A DNA stretch of 64,000 nt from CAJPQU01 sp052170475 (lineage in GTDB: Bacteria > Bacillota > Negativicutes > Selenomonadales > Selenomonadaceae). The DNA is taken from NCBI GenBank assembly GCA_052170475.1, contig JBQNAL010000002.1:62001-126000 (forward strand). Reading direction: 5' to 3'. The translations under genes and the position numbers were made by a program. Each line of letters opens with the position of its first letter. The first letter of the stretch is position 1. Below are positions 58,209 through 64,000 of the stretch, one piece after another. Under the pieces are notes generated by a model. The model had not been told where the DNA came from and did no database searches. It saw only the letters and a program-made list of their open reading frames with translations.

Positions 58209-60823
58209 AACGCCTGCTGATCTTAGACGGGAGCAGCTTGATGTTTCGCGCTTTTTATGCGCTGCCGCTTCTGACGGCTCCGACAGGAGAATATACGAAT
58301 GCCGTCTTTGGCTTTTCCAACATGCTGATGAAGCTTTTGGCAGACTACCGACCCGACGGCATGGTGGTGGCTTTTGATAAGAGTCGCCATACCTTTCGCA
58401 CGGAGTTGTATGCGGCGTATAAGGGGACGCGGCAGGAAACGCCGGCTGAATTTTCCCTGCAAGTGCCGCTGCTCCGGGAGATGTTGGACTGCTTTGGCAT
58501 CCCGTTTTTGGAGTTAGACGGCTACGAGGCAGACGACATCATCGGCACGTTGGCCACGAAGGCGGCGGAGAGCGGCGCTTTCGATACGTTCATCGTGACG
58601 GGGGATCGCGACGCCTTGCAGCTCGTGCGGCCATCGGTCAGGGTTCTCTTTACGAGGCGCGGCATTTCGGACATGGCGCTCTTTGACGAGGCGGCTTTTC
58701 AAAAGCAATATGGCTTCCCGCCGCTGCGTCTCATCGATCTGAAAGGGCTGATGGGGGATACTTCGGATAATATTCCCGGCGTTCCGGGGGTAGGGGAGAA
58801 AACAGCGACCAAGCTTTTGCTCGCATATGGCAGCCTGGAAGGGGTGTTCCAGCATTTGCCGGAGATTTCCGGCAAAAAATTACAAGAACGCCTGACGGAA
58901 CATCAGGCACAGGCGGAACTTTCCAAGCGCTTGGCGACGATTGTCTGTGATGCACCGGTGGCGTTTACGCCCGAGGCTTACGGGATCACGCCGGATGGGC
59001 AGCGCATGGCACAGTTTTGCCAGCGCTATGAGTTGAAGTCCGTGCAGAAAGGCTTTTTGAAGCTCTATCCGCCGGTGGAAGAACCCTTGGCGTTTGGCAC
59101 GGACGAGGCGGATTTAGCTCCTGTCACGATCTTGTGTGGGAAAGAAGAGGCGGCCGTCTTTGCCCAGAAGGCGCGCGCGGGTAAGCGCATCGCTTTCGTT
59201 GGCTGCTATGAAGGGCATCCGCCCCATGTGACGATGAAGGGCGCGGGGTTGTGTGCGGGAGAGGAGAGCGTTTACGCGCCGGCGGATTCCGAAGCGTGGC
59301 CTATCGTATGGGAACTCTTGCAGGACGACGCCATGGAATGTGATACGGTTTCATTGAAACCGTTTTATCACGCAGGAGGACGCCCTGCACGACACTTTTT
59401 TGACGAGGCGTTGGCGGCGTATCTTTTGGATCCCGAGGCCGGGGAAGTGTCCGTGACCGATCTTCGTGACACTTGGGGCGCGGATGTGGCGCCGTGTCCT
59501 TCCGGCCTGACCGCAGAAGCATTGGCAGCGTGGCAAGCCGCGACGGTATTTTCCCTGCGTGACGGCTTGCAGGCGCAGCTAAAGGAACAGGCGCTGGAAA
59601 AGCTCTATACGGAGATGGAATTGCCGCTGGTCGAAGTGTTGGCCGGGATGGAAGCGGCAGGCATTTACGTGAACCGCGGCCATCTAAAGGAGCAGGGCGA
59701 AGCCATTCGTCATACCATTGCCCAGTTGGAGGACGAGATCTTTTCTCTCGCACAGCATTCATTTAACCTCAATTCGCCAAAGCAAATGGGGGTCGTCCTA
59801 TTTGAAGAATTGGGACTGCCGCCGCTGCAAAAAACGAAGAAACAGGGCGGATACTCTACGAACGTCGAAGTCCTCAACAGTCTGCGAAGCGAACATCCCA
59901 TCGTCGAAAAAATCTTGGCGTATCGCCTGTGGACGAAACTCTTGGCGACCTATATCGACGCGATTGACGATCTCATCGACGCGAAAACGCAGCGCGTACA
60001 TACGCGATTCAATCAGATGGCAACCGTGACGGGGCGGTTGTCCAGCTCTGAGCCGAACTTGCAGAATATCCCCGTGCGGACGGAGGAAGGGCGGGCGATT
60101 CGCCGCCTCTTTGAGCCGGGCGAAGGATATGCGTATCTGGTGTCGGCAGATTACTCCCAGATCGAATTGCGGCTTTTGGCGCATCTTGCGGGAGATGAAC
60201 GCATGATAGAAGCGTTCCTGCACGAGGAAGATATTCATGCGAGAACGGCCTCCGAAGTCTTTGGCGTACCCCTGTCGGAGGTGACGCCGGAGCTGCGCCG
60301 TCACGCAAAGGCTGTAAATTTTGGTATCGTCTACGGGATCAGCGATTTCGGACTGGCCAAGAATATCGGCATCTCCCGTAAGGAAGCGGCGACGTACATT
60401 GCACAGTATTTTGCCCGCTATCCCAAGGTAAAGCAATTTTTAGATAGGACGGTAGAAAAAGCGCATGAGAGCGGTAGCGTGACGACGATGTTTGGCCGGC
60501 GGCGGGTGCTTCCCGAAATTCACAGCCGCAATTTCCATCAGCGTTCCTTGGCGGAGCGCATGGCGATGAATACGCCGATCCAAGGCTCGGCTGCGGATAT
60601 TATCAAATTGGCGATGATCGCGGGGGAAGAAAAACTCCGTCAGGCGCAGTTTAAGAGCCGGATCTTGCTCCAAGTACACGACGAATTGGTGGTGGAAACC
60701 ACGGCGGCGGAAGCCAAACAGGTGCAAGAGCTCTTAAAAACCGTCATGGAAGGCATCGTATCGCTTTCCGTTCCTTTGGTGGTAGATGTCCACCTCGGAA
60801 AAAACTGGGCGGATGCGAAGTAA
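58205..60823 (+). CDS. polA: DNA polymerase I
   Basis: 872 residues. An N-terminal 5'-3' exonuclease (LLILDGSSLMFRAFYALP, YEADDIIGTLA, VTGDRDALQLV, LMGDTSDNIPGVPGVGEKTA) is followed by a degenerate 3'-5' exonuclease-like domain (about 300-470; the DxE metal motif is absent, as in other Firmicute Pol I proteins) and an intact family-A polymerase (SADYSQIELRLLAHL, RRHAKAVNFGIVYGISDFGL, QVHDELVVE). It fills gaps in repair and replaces RNA primers. The ATG overlaps the transpeptidase stop; GGATCGAGGA precedes it. Confidence 0.96.
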   Translation: MKRLLILDGSSLMFRAFYALPLLTAPTGEYTNAVFGFSNMLMKLLADYRPDGMVVAFDKSRHTFRTELYAAYKGTRQETPAEFSLQVPLLREMLDCFGIPFLELDGYEADDIIGTLATKAAESGAFDTFIVTGDRDALQLVRPSVRVLFTRRGISDMALFDEAAFQKQYGFPPLRLIDLKGLMGDTSDNIPGVPGVGEKTATKLLLAYGSLEGVFQHLPEISGKKLQERLTEHQAQAELSKRLATIVCDAPVAFTPEAYGITPDGQRMAQFCQRYELKSVQKGFLKLYPPVEEPLAFGTDEADLAPVTILCGKEEAAVFAQKARAGKRIAFVGCYEGHPPHVTMKGAGLCAGEESVYAPADSEAWPIVWELLQDDAMECDTVSLKPFYHAGGRPARHFFDEALAAYLLDPEAGEVSVTDLRDTWGADVAPCPSGLTAEALAAWQAATVFSLRDGLQAQLKEQALEKLYTEMELPLVEVLAGMEAAGIYVNRGHLKEQGEAIRHTIAQLEDEIFSLAQHSFNLNSPKQMGVVLFEELGLPPLQKTKKQGGYSTNVEVLNSLRSEHPIVEKILAYRLWTKLLATYIDAIDDLIDAKTQRVHTRFNQMATVTGRLSSSEPNLQNIPVRTEEGRAIRRLFEPGEGYAYLVSADYSQIELRLLAHLAGDERMIEAFLHEEDIHARTASEVFGVPLSEVTPELRRHAKAVNFGIVYGISDFGLAKNIGISRKEAATYIAQYFARYPKVKQFLDRTVEKAHESGSVTTMFGRRRVLPEIHSRNFHQRSLAERMAMNTPIQGSAADIIKLAMIAGEEKLRQAQFKSRILLQVHDELVVETTAAEAKQVQELLKTVMEGIVSLSVPLVVDVHLGKNWADAK

Positions 60824-60869
60824 GAAGTACGGCGCTGGTTTGACCGCAGGCAAGAAGGAGAAACGAGGG

Positions 60870-61514
60870 ATGGCGATGTATGTGATCGGGCTGACGGGGG
60901 GCATTGCCTGCGGCAAAAGCACAGTATCCAAGTGGCTGCGGGAAAAGTATCAGGCTCCGGTGTTAGACGCAGATACCATGGCCATCGAGATGTCCGCGCC
61001 AAGACGCCCCCTGTGGCAAAGCTATGTCAATCGCTACGGCACCGAGCGGGCGCTCCTTTCTGACGGGACGCTCAATCGGGAGGCCATCGGGCAGATCGTT
61101 TTTTCTGATCCGAAGGAGCGCGCTTGGGTAGATCAGATGGCGCATCCCTTGATTCGGGCAGAGGCCGTCCGACAGTTAGAGGGGCTTCGGAAAGAGGGCG
61201 CTTGTACCGCCGTGTTGGATGTCCCCCTTTTCTTTGAAGCTGGTTGGCAAGATCTGGCGGACGAGGTCTGGGTGGTCTATGCGGACGAGGCCGCGCAGAT
61301 CAAGCGGCTCATGGGACGGGATCACCTTTCTGCGCGATTGGCACGCCAGCGTATCGCCGCGCAAATGCCACTCGCCGAAAAGAGACGACGCGCCGATGTG
61401 GTGATCGACAATACCAGCGATTTAGAGGCGATGTGGGCGCAGGTCGATGCGGCTTGGCAAGCGCATCTCACTGCGCAGAATGAACGGGGAGGAACCGAGG
61501 GTGCTCAAGCATGA
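60870..61514 (+). CDS. coaE: Dephospho-CoA kinase
   Basis: Phosphorylates dephospho-CoA, the last step of coenzyme A synthesis. 214 residues: P-loop LTGGIACGKSTVSKWL, the substrate motif LDADTMAIEM, LDVPLFFEAGWQDLADEVWVV, and DVVIDNTSDLEAMWAQVD. The ATG at 60870 is nine bases after AAGGAG; a longer in-frame reading from 60786 lies inside polA. The placement polA-coaE-lytic transglycosylase is common in Firmicutes. Confidence 0.95.
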   Translation: MAMYVIGLTGGIACGKSTVSKWLREKYQAPVLDADTMAIEMSAPRRPLWQSYVNRYGTERALLSDGTLNREAIGQIVFSDPKERAWVDQMAHPLIRAEAVRQLEGLRKEGACTAVLDVPLFFEAGWQDLADEVWVVYADEAAQIKRLMGRDHLSARLARQRIAAQMPLAEKRRRADVVIDNTSDLEAMWAQVDAAWQAHLTAQNERGGTEGAQA

Positions 61515-62115
61515 GCTGCGAAAAAGGAGGGCGGAGAATCGTCGGCGCTATGCCTTGCTCTTGGCCTTAAGCGCTGTGCTCGGCGCTTTTGCCGCCTATT
61601 TTTTCAGCCAGAACGAGCACATACAGCGGCGTTATTTTTATCCGTATCCCTACCAAGAGCTCGTCGAGCTTTACGCGGATGCCAACGGGATGGACAGCGC
61701 CCTCATCGCCAGTGTCATCATGAACGAAAGCCGGTTCAAAAACGATGTGCATTCTCCGCGGGGCGCCATTGGACTCATGCAGATCATGCCGGAAACGGGG
61801 GCGTGGATCGCCCGCGAACTCGGAGAGGAAGGATTTTCCGTCGAGAAGCTCCACGAGCCGGAGACGAATATCCGCTATGGCGTTTGGTACTTGGCGGAGC
61901 TCACGCACGCATTTGCCGGGAACGATATTTTGGCATTGGCCGCCTATAACGCCGGACGAGGCACGGTGCGGGAGTGGATGGAGGAAGACGGCTGGCCGTG
62001 GACGTTTCGGGACGTGGACAAGATACCCTATCCGGAAACACGGAGCTATGTAAAAAATGTCTTAAAGAACCGTATTCGGTATGAGCGTCTGTATCCAACA
62101 GCACAACATCGTTGA
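61501..62115 (+). CDS. Membrane-anchored lytic transglycosylase (Slt type)
   Basis: 204 residues. A basic N-terminus and one membrane helix (about 18-37) carry an extracytoplasmic SLT domain: catalytic Glu in SVIMNESRFKNDVHSPRGAIGLMQIMPETG, then NIRYGVWYL and LALAAYNAGRGTVREW. It cleaves glycan strands during wall turnover. Start: GTG at 61501 after GGGAGG, inside the end of coaE; an in-frame ATG at 61480 is possible. Unlike the flagellar-operon enzyme at 8444, it has a membrane anchor. Confidence 0.9.
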   Translation: MLKHELRKRRAENRRRYALLLALSAVLGAFAAYFFSQNEHIQRRYFYPYPYQELVELYADANGMDSALIASVIMNESRFKNDVHSPRGAIGLMQIMPETGAWIARELGEEGFSVEKLHEPETNIRYGVWYLAELTHAFAGNDILALAAYNAGRGTVREWMEEDGWPWTFRDVDKIPYPETRSYVKNVLKNRIRYERLYPTAQHR

Positions 62116-62126
62116 GAGGGAGTATC

Positions 62127-64000
62127 GTGGCTTCTACCTATTGCATTGTACCGCAACAATCGAATCAATTCCGGCAGATGATGGCGGGCATCGCGCTGAC
62201 CGCGAAAGAGCAGGCGCTTTTCCAAAATTGCTTCGTCAAGCACATTGAAGTATCGCCGCACACGCAAACGTGGGAAATCCTGCTCGAAACGAAGTCTTTT
62301 TTAGATGAGGCGCTCCTCCAGGTGGCTTCCGCTCATCTTAAGGAGCGGTGCGGTCTGCACGACGTGATTTTTTATCAGAAAGTCGTGGATTTAGGCGCCG
62401 TGCTGCAAAAGGCCTGGGGAGAGATCGTCAAGTTGGCGGCGGGGGCAAGTCCTTCCCTGCGGCTCGTGCTTTGGCGTGCGCAGCACCGCATGCGCGAGGG
62501 GAAGCTTTTGGTGCGCATCGGCAATCGCTTTGCCGGAGAATTATTGCACCACCATGATGTGACGACGCAGCTGCAAAAAGCTGTGGGGCAGGCGACCGGG
62601 TGGTATTGCGACGTGGTGTGCGAAACCTACGACGAGGAGTGTGACGGGGGCGCGGGCGAAGCGACGGCGATCTTTCAGACGACGGCGTATCAAACGGCGA
62701 TGACAAAGCGCGCCGAGAGCGGGCGCATTTTAGAAAAAACCGAACATGGCGCGGAAGGAAAAGGCGATCAGGGGCATAGGAAAAAACGCGGGCAAAGAAA
62801 CGAGACGGCGCCGGATTGTATTTTTGGCGGCGGTGTTGGCGGCGATGTGACCGCGATTGATGAAATCAAAAACGAGATGAAAAATGTCGTCGTTGTCGGT
62901 GTCCTTGAAGCGGTGGATGGGCGGGAACTGAAGGAGACCAATCTGCTGTTTTTTGACGTAGCGGATATGGCGGACGGGATCAGTGTGAAAACCTTTTTCC
63001 GAGATCACGACGAGTACGAAAAAGCGTTGTCTGCCTTAAAACCGGGGATGATGGTGCGGGTGCGCGGGTCGGTGCGCTTTGATACCTTCCTGAATGATCT
63101 CGTTCTTTTTGCGGTCAGCGCGAAGGAGGAAGTCATCGAGCCGCGCATGGATCAAGCGCCGGAAAAGCGCGTGGAGCTTCATGCGCACACCCAGATGAGC
63201 ATGATGGACGCCGTCGTCCCCCCCAAGACGCTGATTAAAACGGCGGCACGATGGGGCTGGCCGGCGGTCGCCATCACCGACCACGGTGTGGTGCAGGCTT
63301 TTCCTGAAGCCATGAACACGGTGGTCAATGAGAAATTAGACATCAAGGTCATTTATGGCATGGAAGGGTATCTCACGGGCGACGATTATAAACAGCGATT
63401 TGCCAACCATATCATTTTACTGGCCAAAAATAAAGAGGGACTGCATAACCTGTACCGGTTGGTATCGCTGTCGCATTTGCGTTTTTTCCATCGGCAGCCC
63501 CGCATACCCAAAGCCTTGCTCCAAGAGCTGCGGCAGGGGCTCATCATCGGATCGGCCTGCGAGGCCGGCGAATTGATCCGTGCCATCGTCGCCAATCGCA
63601 GCGAGGAAGAACTTTTGGCGATTGCCGACTTCTATGATTATCTGGAAATTCAACCGCTGGGCAATAACGCTTTTCTCGTGCGCAGCGATGAGTTTCCCGA
63701 CGTACAAGGCGACGAAGATCTCAAGCGGATCAATCTCAAGGTGGCCGAGCTGGCGAGAAAACTGAATAAGATGCTGATCGCCACCTGCGATGTCCATTTC
63801 CTCAACGCGGAAGACGCCATTTATCGCGCTGTGATCATGGCGGGCAAGGGGTTTGAAGACGCGGAACTCCAGCCGCCGCTCTTTCTGCGGACGACGGAAG
63901 AGATGCTCAAGGAATTTGCCTATCTTGGCGAAGACTTGGCCTATGAGGCGGTGGTCAAAAATCCGCGTCGGATTGCGGACATGGTGGAGAAATTTCATCC
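62127..64000 (+). CDS. polC: DNA polymerase III alpha subunit PolC, 5' part
   Basis: The first 624 codons; the gene runs off the window. PolC is the replicative polymerase of Firmicutes. Start: GTG at 62127 after GAGAGGGAG. N-terminal domain (about 1-210), OB-fold (about 245-340; VVVVGVLEAVDGRELKETNLLFFDVAD), then a PHP domain starting VELHAHTQMSMMDAVVPPKTL with ITDHGVVQAFPEAMN. The PHP sequence passes from YGMEGYL (residue 410) to HIILLAKNKEGLHNLYRLVS (residue 428) with about 12 residues between. In standard PolC a DEDDh exonuclease of roughly 170 residues is inserted there, so proofreading is missing from this polypeptide. Confidence 0.93.
   Translation, partial: MASTYCIVPQQSNQFRQMMAGIALTAKEQALFQNCFVKHIEVSPHTQTWEILLETKSFLDEALLQVASAHLKERCGLHDVIFYQKVVDLGAVLQKAWGEIVKLAAGASPSLRLVLWRAQHRMREGKLLVRIGNRFAGELLHHHDVTTQLQKAVGQATGWYCDVVCETYDEECDGGAGEATAIFQTTAYQTAMTKRAESGRILEKTEHGAEGKGDQGHRKKRGQRNETAPDCIFGGGVGGDVTAIDEIKNEMKNVVVVGVLEAVDGRELKETNLLFFDVADMADGISVKTFFRDHDEYEKALSALKPGMMVRVRGSVRFDTFLNDLVLFAVSAKEEVIEPRMDQAPEKRVELHAHTQMSMMDAVVPPKTLIKTAARWGWPAVAITDHGVVQAFPEAMNTVVNEKLDIKVIYGMEGYLTGDDYKQRFANHIILLAKNKEGLHNLYRLVSLSHLRFFHRQPRIPKALLQELRQGLIIGSACEAGELIRAIVANRSEEELLAIADFYDYLEIQPLGNNAFLVRSDEFPDVQGDEDLKRINLKVAELARKLNKMLIATCDVHFLNAEDAIYRAVIMAGKGFEDAELQPPLFLRTTEEMLKEFAYLGEDLAYEAVVKNPRRIADMVEKFH

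Noticed and set aside
1..64000. CRISPR arrays, insertion sequences, prophage or toxin-antitoxin modules
   Set aside because: No spaced direct repeats of CRISPR form, no transposase or integrase gene, and nearly all coding space is accounted for by recognised chromosomal genes.

Overview
The window is one contiguous, gene-dense, GC-rich stretch of bacterial chromosome. All genes but one run on the + strand. CodY, PolC, a FliY-type switch protein, FlhF/FlhG, CheC/CheD and a SwrB-like protein point to a Firmicute. A full MinCDE set, including MinE, next to MreBCD/PBP2/RodA suggests a Gram-negative Firmicute (Negativicutes, selenomonad-like). That placement is inferred from gene content; no rRNA is present to confirm it.

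Layout. (1) 1-1625: the 3' end of hslU, then codY with its own promoter. (2) 1680-36991: a flagellar/chemotaxis supercluster in the order seen in Bacillus subtilis (hslU-codY-flgB...). It runs flgB flgC fliE fliF fliG fliH fliI fliJ, a lytic transglycosylase, a YlxF/MotE-like gene, fliK flgD, a small flagellar-operon gene, flgE flbD fliL fliM fliY cheY fliO fliP fliQ fliR flhB flhA flhF flhG, a PilZ gene, cheB cheA cheW cheC cheD, an unknown membrane gene, fliA, a fapA-like gene, a small unknown gene and a swrB-like gene. It encodes the rod/hook parts, MS ring, switch, export apparatus, placement proteins, chemotaxis core and sigma-28. Flagellin, filament cap, stator, flgG, flgKL, cheR and receptors are not in the window. 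(3) 37063-37320: tRNA-Pro(UGG) and tRNA-Arg(UCU) behind a perfect consensus promoter. (4) 37320-46006: prs; an NhaC-family antiporter preceded by a compact structured leader that may be a sodium-type riboswitch; a DapF-fold racemase resembling CntK/histidine racemase; a polar amino-acid ABC transporter split by an inverted polysaccharide deacetylase; and a MATE exporter. (5) 46120-53822: cell shape and division (mreBCD, PBP2, minCDE, rodA). (6) 53903-64000: recombination, repair and replication (ruvC, ruvA, ruvB, polA, coaE, start of polC) with queH, an L,D-transpeptidase and a membrane-anchored lytic transglycosylase interspersed.

The observations most worth following are: the leader in front of the Na+/H+ antiporter, which has a visible way to hide the ribosome-binding site; PolC, whose PHP domain runs straight through the point where the proofreading exonuclease is normally inserted, next to a PolA whose proofreading motif is also missing; the CntK-like racemase beside an amino-acid transporter; a terminator-like hairpin inside the flagellar operon between flhB and flhA; and a triple 11-bp repeat beside tRNA-Arg that may be the scar of a lost integrative element. 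Most other content is well-conserved housekeeping and motility machinery.
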